DNA of 64,000 nucleotides from Azospirillum sp. TSO22-1 (GCF_003116015.1 NZ_LGQZ01000141.1:1-64000); one strand, 5' to 3'. Shown: positions 31,254-39,355, numbered from the stretch's first letter. Notes: a model not told the origin generated them from the sequence alone. Numbers and translations: made by a program.

Positions 31254-32417
31254 TCAGTGCGGCTTGCAGCCGGTTTCGGGCTGGTCGAAGCCCAGCGTGT
31301 CCAGATCGGTCTTCGGGTGCAGGAAGCCGTCCTGCGGCGACACCGAGACCAGCGAGCGGTCGGCGGCCAGCAGCACCGGCTGACGCAGCTGCCCGTCCCA
31401 CGGGCGCACGCTCATCGGCACGCCCTTGAACGCCGACATCGCGAATCCGGGGCTGCGGATGTGCGTGGCCAGCGCCGCCGGGTCGGTGCTGCGGGTCTGC
31501 GCCGCCGCCTCGCCGACCAGCCGTACGGCGGTCCAGGCGTCGAGGTCGGCCGGAGTCATCGGCCGGTGCGCCAGCGCCTTGAAGCGGTTCTGCAGCTGCG
31601 ACGCGCCCCATTGCTCGTGCGTGCGGTGCCAGGAGGTCGGCACGAGGCCCTGCGTGCCGGCGACCGGGCGCGCCTCCCAGGTGCGGTAGGGCAGGTACTC
31701 GCCGAATTCGCCGATCTCGTCAGCGACCACCAGCACGTCGTGCGCCCGGGCCTGGGTGAACACCGGCACCTCGGCCTCGGCGGTGCGGTTGACGTCGCTC
31801 TCGGCGGTCCAGCGCTTCTCCTCGACGACGGTGGCGCCGAAGCGCTTGGCGGCGCGGCGGATCGCGGCGGCGTAGAGGGCGTCCTCCGGCCGGCGGCCGA
31901 CGACCAGCAGCCACTTGCTCCAGCGCTTCTTCACGAGGTACTGCGCCAGCGCGTCGGCCAGCATGGCGCGGCTCGGCGCGACGTGCAGCAGGTTGGGCGC
32001 GCAGCCCTCGGCGCGCAGCGAATCGTCCGGCGCCCTGGCGTTCAGCAGCGTGACGCCGGCCGCCTGCGCCGGCTTGGTCAGGCGCGCCACCGCGGCGGCG
32101 GAAAGATTCAGCACCACGAAGCGGTCGCCCTTGGCCGCGAGGTCGCGGAACGCCGTCTCGACGTCACCGTCCGGCGCGACGGTGACGGCGTCCAACTCGA
32201 AGCGCTGCTTGAGGAATCGGCCGGTGGTGGCGTTGTCGGCGATGGCCAGCCTCGCCCCCATCAGCCCGGCGTCCGGCACCGGCTCGTCGGGGGTGGAGAG
32301 CGACGGCGGCGCTTCGACCTCCTGCGTCAGGTAGCCGATTCGCAGCTCCGCCTCCTGGGCGTGCGCCGCCGCAGGCAACAGGAGGGCGAGCAGGAGGGGG
32401 ACGGCGGACGGGCGCAT
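31254..32417 (-). CDS. ABC substrate-binding protein of the PQQ alcohol dehydrogenase system
   Basis: A 387-residue periplasmic protein with signal peptide (VPLLLALLLPAAAHA). The fold is that of a branched-chain-amino-acid-type binding protein: ELRIGYLTQEVEAPPS at the start, GARLAIADNATTGRFLKQ, LLNARAPDDSLRAEGCAPNLLHVAPS, WLLVVGRRPEDALYA. It is the first gene of the minus-strand relay operon. The family is defined by its constant company with PQQ alcohol dehydrogenases; its ligand is unknown. Its start faces the plus-strand binding-protein gene across a short gap holding the 21-bp element. Confidence 0.9.
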   Translation of the reverse strand: MRPSAVPLLLALLLPAAAHAQEAELRIGYLTQEVEAPPSLSTPDEPVPDAGLMGARLAIADNATTGRFLKQRFELDAVTVAPDGDVETAFRDLAAKGDRFVVLNLSAAAVARLTKPAQAAGVTLLNARAPDDSLRAEGCAPNLLHVAPSRAMLADALAQYLVKKRWSKWLLVVGRRPEDALYAAAIRRAAKRFGATVVEEKRWTAESDVNRTAEAEVPVFTQARAHDVLVVADEIGEFGEYLPYRTWEARPVAGTQGLVPTSWHRTHEQWGASQLQNRFKALAHRPMTPADLDAWTAVRLVGEAAAQTRSTDPAALATHIRSPGFAMSAFKGVPMSVRPWDGQLRQPVLLAADRSLVSVSPQDGFLHPKTDLDTLGFDQPETGCKPH

Positions 32418-32453
32418 GACCGCACTGTAACGACCCCGCCCCGGCTGGGGGCT

Positions 32454-32474
32454 ATTGTACCATCGTCCAATTAT
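32454..32474 (+). promoter_or_regulatory. Shared 21-bp upstream element, copy 2
   Basis: Identical over 21 bp to the site before pedF. It occupies the middle of the 89-bp divergent gap between the relay operon (minus) and the binding-protein/SoxYZ/metallohydrolase operon (plus). On the minus strand it ends in TACAAT, a good -10 for the relay operon, so it may serve both directions. Confidence 0.65.
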
Positions 32475-32506
32475 TGACCAGGGCAGCGATGGTTATCCTG
32501 GCGCGC

Positions 32507-33370
32507 ATGAAACTCGCCTCCCGCCGCCAGTTCCTCGCCACGCTCGGTGTCACGACGCTGGGCGCCGCCGCGCTCGCGGCCGGCCCCGCCCGCGCCCGCC
32601 CGCTGGACGAGGTGGTGCAGCGCAACCGGCTGCGCGTCGCCGTCTACCGCGACTTCCACCCCTTCTCCTACCGCGAGGGCGGGGCGCTGAAGGGCATCGA
32701 CGTCGACCTCGCCAACACCATCGCCGAGCGGCTCGGCGTCCGCCCGGACGTGTTCGAGCACACGGCGGGCGAGACGGTGTCCGACGACCTGCGCGTCGCC
32801 GTCTGGCGTGGCAGCCTGTTCGGCGGCGAGCCCGCCGACATCATGATGCACATCCCGCACAGCAAGGATTTCGCGCTGCGCAACCCGGAGGCGGTGCTGT
32901 TCGCCCCCTACCAGCGCGAGCTGTTCGCGCTCGTCCGCGACCCGGAGCGCGTGCCCTTCGCCGATCCCGCCGACCTGCCGGAGGAGCCGGTCGGCGTCGA
33001 GATCGACAGCGTCCCCGACTTCTACCTGCTCGGCCTCGACGGCGGCCGTCTGCGCCGGCACGTGGTGCATTTCCCCGATCCCAGGGCGGCGGTCGAGGCG
33101 CTGGCGCGCGGCGAACTGGCCGCCGTCCTGGCACCGCGCAGCCAGATCGAGGCGGCGCTCGGCGAGCTGCGAGCGCGGTTCCCGGTCGCCGCGGTCCGCC
33201 TGCCCGGGCTGATGGCGTCGAGTTGGGACATCGGCATGGCGGCGCGCGAGAACGCCCGCGACCTCGCCTACGCCGCCGGCGACGTGGTCACGGCGATGGC
33301 GGAGGACGGCAGCCTGGAGGCGCTGTTCCGCCGCCACGGCGTGACCTACGCGCCGATTCCCGTGGATTGA
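32507..33370 (+). CDS. Quinoprotein dehydrogenase-associated periplasmic binding protein
   Basis: A 287-residue amino-acid-type solute-binding protein with a twin-arginine signal (LASRRQFLATLGVTTLGAAA). Blocks RLRVAVYRDFHPFSYREGG, KGIDVDLANTIAERLGV, ADIMMHIPHSKDFAL and VGVEIDSVPDFYLLGLDGG fit the quinoprotein-associated binding-protein family. In methylotrophs the corresponding gene lies with methanol dehydrogenase genes. The ATG at 32507 gives a compact signal; an ATG at 32489 with AGGG upstream is an alternative. It heads a plus-strand operon with the SoxYZ-like and metallohydrolase genes. Confidence 0.88.
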   Translation: MKLASRRQFLATLGVTTLGAAALAAGPARARPLDEVVQRNRLRVAVYRDFHPFSYREGGALKGIDVDLANTIAERLGVRPDVFEHTAGETVSDDLRVAVWRGSLFGGEPADIMMHIPHSKDFALRNPEAVLFAPYQRELFALVRDPERVPFADPADLPEEPVGVEIDSVPDFYLLGLDGGRLRRHVVHFPDPRAAVEALARGELAAVLAPRSQIEAALGELRARFPVAAVRLPGLMASSWDIGMAARENARDLAYAAGDVVTAMAEDGSLEALFRRHGVTYAPIPVD

Positions 33371-33384
33371 GCGGAGGACGCGGC

Positions 33385-34158
33385 GTGCGGACGATCCTGG
33401 CTCTCCTGCTGGTCCTGGCCGTCGCGCCCGCGGCGGCGCAGGACGATCCGTTCGGCTCGCCGATGTGGGAGGTGCTGCGCGGCGAGTATTTCGGCACCGC
33501 GCCGGTGGTCTTCGACGGGCGTGTGGCCGTCACCGCGCCGGCCAGCGCCGAGAACGTCTTCGCCGTGCCGGTGGCGGTGGACGCCCGCGGCCTGGAGGGC
33601 GTGCGCGAGATCGTGCTCCTCGCCGATCTCAACCCGTTCCCGCTGGTGCTGCGCTTCCGTCCCGACGCGGCGGCGCCCTTCGTCGCCACCCGCATCAAGG
33701 TGCAGCAGGCCACCGCCGTGCGCGGCGCGGCGCTGACCGCGGATGGGGTGTGGCACGTCGGCGGAGCGCTGGTCGACGCGGCGGGCGGCGGCTGCGCCGC
33801 GCCGGCGCAGGCCTACGCGGAAAAGGACTGGGCCCAGCACGTCGGCGAGGTGCAGGCGCGCGCCTGGGCGCCCGGTCCGGCCGGCACGACGCGAGTCCGC
33901 CTGCGCATCCGGCACCCGCAGGACACCGGGCTGGTCGCCGGCATTCCCGCCTACTTCATCGAGGAACTGGCGCTGACCGGCGACGACGGCCGCGTGCTCG
34001 GCCGGCTGCAGACCGGCGAGCCGGTGGCGGAGAACCCTGTCTTCACCCTGGAACTCCACCCCGGCGCGACGCGCGCGGTGCGCCTGCGCGGCCGGGACAA
34101 CCAGGCCGGCGAGATCGACGCGACCATTCCGTTGCCGTGGGTGGGGAGGGAAGGGTGA
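33385..34158 (+). CDS. Quinoprotein-associated SoxYZ-like carrier protein
   Basis: A 257-residue secreted protein: signal peptide (ILALLLVLAVAPAAA), a SoxY-like domain with the carrier cysteine in DAAGGGCAAPAQAY, and a C-terminal SoxZ-like immunoglobulin fold (RIRHPQDTGLVAGIPAYFIEEL, GEPVAENPVFTLEL). In the Sox system SoxYZ carries sulfur intermediates on that cysteine; the fused version accompanies quinoprotein dehydrogenases and has no proven cargo. The start is GTG at 33385, placed by GGAGGA at 33373-33378. Its TGA overlaps the next ATG (TGATG). Confidence 0.88.
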   Translation: MRTILALLLVLAVAPAAAQDDPFGSPMWEVLRGEYFGTAPVVFDGRVAVTAPASAENVFAVPVAVDARGLEGVREIVLLADLNPFPLVLRFRPDAAAPFVATRIKVQQATAVRGAALTADGVWHVGGALVDAAGGGCAAPAQAYAEKDWAQHVGEVQARAWAPGPAGTTRVRLRIRHPQDTGLVAGIPAYFIEELALTGDDGRVLGRLQTGEPVAENPVFTLELHPGATRAVRLRGRDNQAGEIDATIPLPWVGREG

Positions 34159-35183
34159 TGCGACGCAAGGTATTGCCCCCACCCCTGACCCCTCCCCCGC
34201 TTCGCAGGGGAGGGGGAACAAGCGGCGGAGTTCCCTCCCCTGCGAAGCGGGGGAGGTTCAGGGTGGGGGCAAGCGTGCTCGCCGCCTTCCTTACCCTTTC
34301 CGCCTCCGCCGCCCCACTTACTTACACCCTCACGCCGATCCGCATCGCCGAGGACACCTACGTCTTCGAGGGCACGCGCGAGCATTTCACCCGCGCCAAC
34401 GGCGGCAACATCCTGAACCCCGGCTTCATCGTCACCGGCGATGGCGTGCTGGTGTTCCAGACCGGCCCGTCGCGCAAGTTCGGCGAGGCGCTGCGGGCGG
34501 CGATCGCCACCGTCACCGCGCAACCGATCCGCAAGGTCTTCGTCAGCAACCTGCACCCCGACTACTGGCTGGGCAACCAGGCCTTCGCCGACGTGCCCAT
34601 CGCCGCCCTGCCCGGCACCATCGAGGGCATCCGGCGCGAGGGCGAGGGCATCGCCGGGAACATGTACCGCCTGATCGGCGACTGGATGCGCGGCACCGAG
34701 CCGGTGCCCCCGACCGAGCCGGCCTACGGCTCCACCGTCGTCTACGGCCGCCACCGCCTGCGCCTGATCCCGCTGGAGGGCCACACCGACGCCGACCTCG
34801 CGGTGCTGGACGAGACCACCGGCGTGCTGTTCGCCGGCGGCGTGGTGTTCTGCGACCGCACGCCGACCACGCCGCACGCCGACGTCGCGAAATGGCTGGC
34901 CGAACTCGATGCGCTGGAGGCGCTGGAGGTGCGCACGCTGGTGCCGAACCACGGCCGCGTTCGCAACGACAAGGCCTGCATCGCCCAGACGCGCGACTGG
35001 CTCACCTGGCTCGACCGCACGCTGCGGGACTCGGTGGAAGCCGGGCTGGACATGACCGAGGCGCTGGAGCTGCCGATCCCCGAGCGCTTCGCCGGCCTGG
35101 GCGTGCTGCGCGAGGAATACCGGCGCTCGGTCGCCCATCTCTGGCCGAAGATCGAACAGGCGGCGCTGCCGCGCGTCAAGTGA
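34158..35183 (+). CDS. Quinoprotein relay system metallohydrolase (SoxH-like)
   Basis: A 341-residue metallo-beta-lactamase-fold protein. The fold is clear (GGNILNPGFIVTGDGVLVFQTGPS, IRKVFVSNLHPDYWLGNQAF, IPLEGHTDADLAVLDETTGVLFAGGVVF, TLVPNHGRV). The usual HxHxDH metal motif is reduced to NLHPDY, so zinc binding may differ. The N-terminus is disrupted: after MRRKVL, 32 codons translate a family A repeat (34175-34270), and only then comes the hydrophobic core SVLAAFLTLSASAA. Removing the 96-bp insert in frame would leave a normal short signal peptide. It is the last gene before the PQQ dehydrogenase. Confidence 0.87.
   Translation: MRRKVLPPPLTPPPLRRGGGTSGGVPSPAKRGRFRVGASVLAAFLTLSASAAPLTYTLTPIRIAEDTYVFEGTREHFTRANGGNILNPGFIVTGDGVLVFQTGPSRKFGEALRAAIATVTAQPIRKVFVSNLHPDYWLGNQAFADVPIAALPGTIEGIRREGEGIAGNMYRLIGDWMRGTEPVPPTEPAYGSTVVYGRHRLRLIPLEGHTDADLAVLDETTGVLFAGGVVFCDRTPTTPHADVAKWLAELDALEALEVRTLVPNHGRVRNDKACIAQTRDWLTWLDRTLRDSVEAGLDMTEALELPIPERFAGLGVLREEYRRSVAHLWPKIEQAALPRVK
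34175..34270. repeat. Family A inverted-repeat element, copy 3, inserted in frame
   Basis: Near-perfect inverted repeat with GCCCCCACCC at the left end and GGGTGGGGGC at the right; inner blocks CCTCCCCCGCTTCGCAGGGG and CCCCTGCGAAGCGGGGGAGG mirror each other. Its 96-bp length is exactly 32 codons. It lies between the start codon and the signal-peptide core of the metallohydrolase gene. Confidence 0.85.
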
Positions 35184-35196
35184 AGGAAACCGGACG

Positions 35197-35262
35197 ATGC
35201 CGCAAGTCGTCTCCTACTATCTGACAATTGCCGTGTCGGAGCCGCTGTCTAGACTACCCTAA
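35197..35262 (+). CDS. Possible 21-residue leader peptide before the PQQ dehydrogenase
   Basis: ATG at 35197, eight or so bases after GAAGGAAA, opens a frame of 21 codons ending TAA at 35260-35262. The peptide begins MPQVVSYYLTIAV. It does not resemble PqqA (no E-x3-Y motif). It starts 13 bp after the metallohydrolase stop and overlaps the likely dehydrogenase promoter. It could be a leader peptide, a gene remnant or chance. Confidence 0.25.
   Translation: MPQVVSYYLTIAVSEPLSRLP
35228..35255 (+). promoter_or_regulatory. Possible promoter of the PQQ alcohol dehydrogenase
   Basis: TTGCCG (35228-35233) and TAGACT (35250-35255) lie 16 bp apart, about 140 bp before the dehydrogenase ATG. Both hexamers are imperfect, as in regulator-dependent promoters. 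GGACGATG at 35192-35199 matches an 8-bp part of the shared 21-bp element. Confidence 0.35.
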
Positions 35263-35395
35263 CGTCGGAGCATAGGCGCTCCGCGTCCAAAGAAAACCAG
35301 TATCGCCTTTCTTTGAAACGCCGCCGGCACCGGCGTGCGGCGGCGACGGGAACGGTGTGCCTGCGCAACCTCTGCCCATGGGAGAAAACCGCATC

Positions 35396-37135
35396 ATGAA
35401 GCGCCTGATCTCAACCTTCGCCCTGGCGGCCGGCCTGGCGGTCTGGGCCGCGGCGGCCGTCGCCGGCCCGGTCTCCAACGACGACATCCTCAAGGACGCG
35501 ACCAGCACCGGCGACGTGCTCAGCTACGGCCTGGGTCCGCAGGGCCAGCGCTTCAGCCCGCTCGCCAAGCTCACGCCCGAGACGGTGGCGAAGCTGGTTC
35601 CGGCGTGGTCCTTCTCCTTCGGCGGCGAGAAGCAGCGCGGGCAAGAGGCGCAGCCGCTGGTGCACGACGGCGTCATGTACGTCACCGGCTCCTACTCGCG
35701 CCTGTTCGCGGTCGATGCGCGCACGGGCCAGAAGAAGTGGCAGTACGATCACCGCCTGCCGGAGGGCATCATGCCCTGCTGCGACGTGGTGAACCGCGGC
35801 GCCGCGATCCACGGCAACAAGGTCTACTTCACCACGCTGGACGCGCGCCTCGTGGCGCTCGACAAGGACACCGGCAAGGTGGTGTGGAACAAGAAGCTGG
35901 CCGACTACCAGGCCGGCTACTCCAACACCGCGGCGCCGCTGGTCGTCGAGGGCAAGGTCATCACCGGCAACTCCGGCGGCGAGTTCGGCATCGTCGGCAT
36001 GGTCGAGGCGCGCGACGCCGAGACCGGCGAGCTGGTCTGGCAGCGCCCGATGGTCGAAGGCCACATGGGCACGCTGAACGGCAAGGAATCCACGATGACC
36101 GGCAAGCTGAACGCCAGCTGGCCGGGCGACCTGTGGAAGACCGGCGGCGGCGCCACCTGGCTGGGCGGCACCTACGACCCGGAGACCCGCACGCTGTTCT
36201 TCGGCACCGGCAACCCGGCGCCGTGGAACTCGCACCTGCGGCCGGGCGACAACCTCTACACCTCGTCCACCGTGGCGCTGAACCCGGACACCGGCGAGAT
36301 CAAGTGGCATTACCAGACCACGCCGCACGACGGCTGGGACTTCGACGGCGTCAACGAGTTCGTCTCCTTCGACCTGAAGAAGGACGGGCAGACCATCAAG
36401 GCCGGCGCCAAGGCCGACCGCAACGGCTTCTTCTACGTCATCGACCGCACCAACGGTAAGCTGCTGAACGCCGCGCCGTTCGTCAGCAAGATCACCTGGG
36501 CCAAGGAGATCGACCTGAAGACCGGCCGCCCGGTCTACATCGACGACAACCGCCCGGCCGACCCGAGCGGCGCCGAGAAGGGCAAGCCGGTGTTCGCCGC
36601 CCCCGCCTTCCTGGGTGCGAAGAACTGGATGCCGATGGCCTACAGCCCGCAGACCGAGCTGTTCTACGTCCCGGCCAACGAGTGGGGCATGGACATCTGG
36701 AACGAGCCGATCACCTACAAGAAGGGCGCGGCGTACCTGGGCGCCGGCTTCACCATCAAGCCGCTGTACAACGACTACATCGGCGCGCTGCGCGCCATGG
36801 ACCCGAAGACCGGCAAGATCGTCTGGGAATACAAGAACCCGGCCCCGCTGTGGGGCGGCGTCCTGACCACCGCGGGCAACCTGGTGTTCACCGGCACGCC
36901 GGAAGGCTTCCTGAAGGCGTTCGACGCCAAGACCGGCAAGGAGGTGTGGAAGTTCCAGACCGGTTCCGGCGTGGTCGGCTGCCCGATCACCTGGGAGATG
37001 GACGGCGAGCAGTACGTCGCCGTGGCCTCCGGCTGGGGCGGTGCCGTGCCGCTGTGGGGCGGCGACGTCGCCAAGCTGGTCAAGGACATCAACCAGGGCG
37101 GCTCGCTCTGGGTGTTCAAGCTGCCGAAGGCGTAG
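35396..37135 (+). CDS. PQQ-dependent alcohol dehydrogenase, lanthanide (XoxF/PedH/ExaF) type
   Basis: A 579-residue periplasmic quinoprotein: signal peptide ([21 protein letters not shown]), eight-bladed PQQ propeller with tryptophan-docking repeats, and the vicinal disulfide pair Cys128-Cys129 in [12 protein letters not shown] over the cofactor. The catalytic aspartate is Asp315 in [12 protein letters not shown]. Asp317 two residues on is the extra acidic ligand that marks lanthanide-dependent enzymes; calcium enzymes such as MxaF and ExaA have Ala or Ser there. Sequence and length fit ethanol-type enzymes (ExaF/PedH) better than methanol-type. It feeds electrons to cytochrome c-550. The start at 35396 follows GGGAGA. 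A strong terminator follows. Confidence 0.93.
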   Translation: MKRLISTFALAAGLAVWAAAAVAGPVSNDDILKDATSTGDVLSYGLGPQGQRFSPLAKLTPETVAKLVPAWSFSFGGEKQRGQEAQPLVHDGVMYVTGSYSRLFAVDARTGQKKWQYDHRLPEGIMPCCDVVNRGAAIHGNKVYFTTLDARLVALDKDTGKVVWNKKLADYQAGYSNTAAPLVVEGKVITGNSGGEFGIVGMVEARDAETGELVWQRPMVEGHMGTLNGKESTMTGKLNASWPGDLWKTGGGATWLGGTYDPETRTLFFGTGNPAPWNSHLRPGDNLYTSSTVALNPDTGEIKWHYQTTPHDGWDFDGVNEFVSFDLKKDGQTIKAGAKADRNGFFYVIDRTNGKLLNAAPFVSKITWAKEIDLKTGRPVYIDDNRPADPSGAEKGKPVFAAPAFLGAKNWMPMAYSPQTELFYVPANEWGMDIWNEPITYKKGAAYLGAGFTIKPLYNDYIGALRAMDPKTGKIVWEYKNPAPLWGGVLTTAGNLVFTGTPEGFLKAFDAKTGKEVWKFQTGSGVVGCPITWEMDGEQYVAVASGWGGAVPLWGGDVAKLVKDINQGGSLWVFKLPKA

Positions 37136-37151
37136 CGCAAAAGCCTCTGGA

Positions 37152-37186
37152 AGCCCCTCTCCCCCGACGGGAGAGGGGCTTTTTTT
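37152..37186 (+). terminator. Intrinsic terminator after the PQQ dehydrogenase
   Basis: A perfect 12-bp stem (AGCCCCTCTCCC / GGGAGAGGGGCT) with a 5-nt loop runs into seven T. It begins 17 bp after the dehydrogenase stop. Confidence 0.9.
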
Positions 37187-37198
37187 GCGTCTGAAATG

Positions 37199-38275
37199 TC
37201 AGCGCATGAAGAAGCCGCCGCTCAGGTCGTAACCCGGCTGCGGGGGCTCCACGAGGGCCGACACCGTGTCGAGCGGACTCCGCGGCGTGCCCGGCAGATC
37301 CACCCCGGGAGCGGCCATCAGCGTCGCCCCGTCCTGCGGCAACCCGGGATCCAGCAGGGCCGGCGGGCCGAACAGGTTCGCCACACCCGGATCCGGTTCC
37401 GCCGCCATCGCCGCCCGGACGCCGGTCTGCAGGCTCCAGTCGGTGCCGTTGCCGCGCAGCGTGTTGTTCCGGTAGGTGTTGTTCACGCCGGTGTCGCCGT
37501 TCTCCTCGATTCCCTTGAGGCTGTCGGTGATCGTGTTGTTGCTGACCAGCGAATGGTCGTTCGGACCGCTGCCATGCAGATGGTTGCCGGCGCCGATCAG
37601 GATGCCGGCGCCGTGCACCGCGCGGATGGCGTTGCAGGTGATCGTCAGGTCGGTGGCGTCGTGCCACGAGCTGATGCCGTCGCCGACCACGTCGTGCACG
37701 GTGTTGTTCACCACCCGGCCTCTGGTTCCGATATAGATGCCGTGCACGAGGGTGCTGTGCTCGCCGTTCGGGCCGATGTCGTAGACGAGGCTGCCGGAAA
37801 TGGTGATGTCGGCGTCACCGTTGAAGCCGTCCGCCATGATTCCGGCGCCGCCCTGGCCGCCGGTGTTGGCGGCGGACCACGCCACGGAATCTCGGGCGAT
37901 GTCGTGCACCTTGACGTTGCGCACCGCCGACCCGCTCCCCGACGTGAGCACTCCATACAGCCAGGGCATGCCGCCCTGCGGCTGACTGCCGTCGACCTCG
38001 AAGCCGTCGATCACCACGTGGTCGCCCAGGTTGTTCCAGGCCTCGTGCTCGTTGTCGGCGGATCCCGGCACGATCCTGGCGGCCCATTTCACGTCCGAGA
38101 CGTAGGTGACGCCGTCTGTCTCGGTATGGATCCCGCCCAGGTAAGTCCCCGGTGCGACGTGGACGGTAGTCCCGGCTTTGGCGTGCTCGGCCGCTTCCTG
38201 GATGGTCTTGAAGGGCGAGGATTTGCTGCCAGGATTCGAATCGGATCCGGTCGCCGAGACGTAAAGATCGACCAT
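37199..38275 (-). CDS. Right-handed parallel beta-helix protein
   Basis: A 358-residue protein. It opens with the DUF1565-like block YVSATGSDSNPGSKSSPFKT and IQEAAEHAKAGTTVHVAPGTY. Pectate-lyase-type coils follow with Asn ladders (RGRVVNNTVHDVVGDGIS, NDHSLVSNNTITDSLKGIEENG, GVNNTYRNNTLRGN). This fold serves polysaccharide lyases, epimerases and adhesins; no catalytic set was identified. No N-terminal signal peptide is present, so export, if any, would be by a type I or similar route. The ATG at 38275 follows GAGGG. It stands alone between two strong transcription units. Confidence 0.78.
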   Translation of the reverse strand: MVDLYVSATGSDSNPGSKSSPFKTIQEAAEHAKAGTTVHVAPGTYLGGIHTETDGVTYVSDVKWAARIVPGSADNEHEAWNNLGDHVVIDGFEVDGSQPQGGMPWLYGVLTSGSGSAVRNVKVHDIARDSVAWSAANTGGQGGAGIMADGFNGDADITISGSLVYDIGPNGEHSTLVHGIYIGTRGRVVNNTVHDVVGDGISSWHDATDLTITCNAIRAVHGAGILIGAGNHLHGSGPNDHSLVSNNTITDSLKGIEENGDTGVNNTYRNNTLRGNGTDWSLQTGVRAAMAAEPDPGVANLFGPPALLDPGLPQDGATLMAAPGVDLPGTPRSPLDTVSALVEPPQPGYDLSGGFFMR

Positions 38276-38650
38276 GTTTTGCGAACCCTCATGATCTGTC
38301 CGATGATGAATGGGGTAATCCATTCCGTGAAAGCACCCCAATCGCATCGCTTTCTTTATGGCGCAGCCGAGTAGCGCGCTGTGTCCTGACAATGACGGAG
38401 GAACTACTTACCATCAATGCCAAGTTTTACCTGCGCATGGTATACGCCGCACCGCACACATCAACTATGGCGTTGGGCAAAGCAGGGGCGCACTTGATAT
38501 GGGAATAAATACCTGTTACCGTGATTTGGGTTGAGCCGCAGGCCAGGCCCGACCGGCAACCGGGGGCGTCCAGGCATGAAACACGCCACCGATTCACGTT
38601 TCACGGTGTCGCAAAGCGTTTCATCCGGCACGTCGTCCTCGAAGGATCCG
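38276..38650. other. Intergenic region upstream of the beta-helix gene
   Basis: No credible gene is seen. The stretch from about 38395 to 38530 is AT-richer than its surroundings and presumably holds the minus-strand promoter of the beta-helix gene. No clear -35/-10 pair or palindrome stands out. Confidence 0.5.
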
Positions 38651-39355
38651 CTACGCCAGCACCCGGAACGCCGGTTCCGGCCGCGCGAGCAGCTCGGCGC
38701 GCAAGGCCTCCACCACCTCCGGCCCGCGCTCGGTGCGCGGGATCCGGATCGGCACCTCGGCCACCACCCGGCCGGGGCCCGGCGACAGCACCAGCAGCCG
38801 GTCGGCCAGCCCCAGCGCCTCGCGCAGGTTGTGGGTGACGAACAGCACGGCCACCGGCCGCCGCTCCAGCAGCGTGACCAGCAGCGCGCGCAACCGCATC
38901 GCCGTCGGCTCGTCGAGGGAAACGAACGCCTCGTCCATCAGCAGCAGGTCGGGATCGACCACGAAGGCGCGCGCCAGCGCCACCCGCCGCGCCATGCCCA
39001 GCGACAGCTGCAACGGGTAGCGGTCGCCCATCCCCGCCATCTCCACCGCGGCCAGCGCCGCGTCGGCGCGTGGACCATGCCGCTCCCGCCGCGGCAGCGC
39101 GAGGGCGACGTTCTCGCGCACCGTCCGCCACGGCAGCAGGCGCGGATCCTGGAAGACGTAGCCGAGCGTCCCGTCCGCCCGCTCCACATCGCCGTCGAAG
39201 GCCTGGTCGAGGCCGGCGGCGATGTTCAGCATCGTCGTTTTGCCGCACCCCGACGGGCCGACCAGCGCCACCACCTCGTCCCGCGCGACCTCCAGCCGGA
39301 CCCCGCGCAGGGCCTCGGCGGCGCCGTAGCGCTTGGAGCGGACCTCAAGCCTCAG
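38651..39355 (-). CDS. ABC transporter ATPase, NitT/TauT type
   Basis: About 234 residues: Walker A VGPSGCGKTT, Q-loop YVFQDPRLLPW, Walker B LLLMDEAFVSLDE, switch His FVTHNLREA. The signature reads [14 protein letters not shown] in place of LSGGM. The start is uncertain. The frame is open upstream but that part mirrors the permease end; the first plausible initiation is a CTG at 39355, giving an 11-bp overlap with the permease stop. It completes a transporter with the next two genes. Such a binding-protein/permease/ATPase set often accompanies PQQ alcohol-oxidation genes. Confidence 0.85.
   Translation of the reverse strand: MRLEVRSKRYGAAEALRGVRLEVARDEVVALVGPSGCGKTTMLNIAAGLDQAFDGDVERADGTLGYVFQDPRLLPWRTVRENVALALPRRERHGPRADAALAAVEMAGMGDRYPLQLSLGMARRVALARAFVVDPDLLLMDEAFVSLDEPTAMRLRALLVTLLERRPVAVLFVTHNLREALGLADRLLVLSPGPGRVVAEVPIRIPRTERGPEVVEALRAELLARPEPAFRVLA

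Noticed and set aside
35197-35262. PqqA precursor peptide before the PQQ dehydrogenase
   Set aside because: The short frame lacks the conserved Glu and Tyr spaced by three residues that PqqA needs for cross-linking, and no pqqB-E genes follow.
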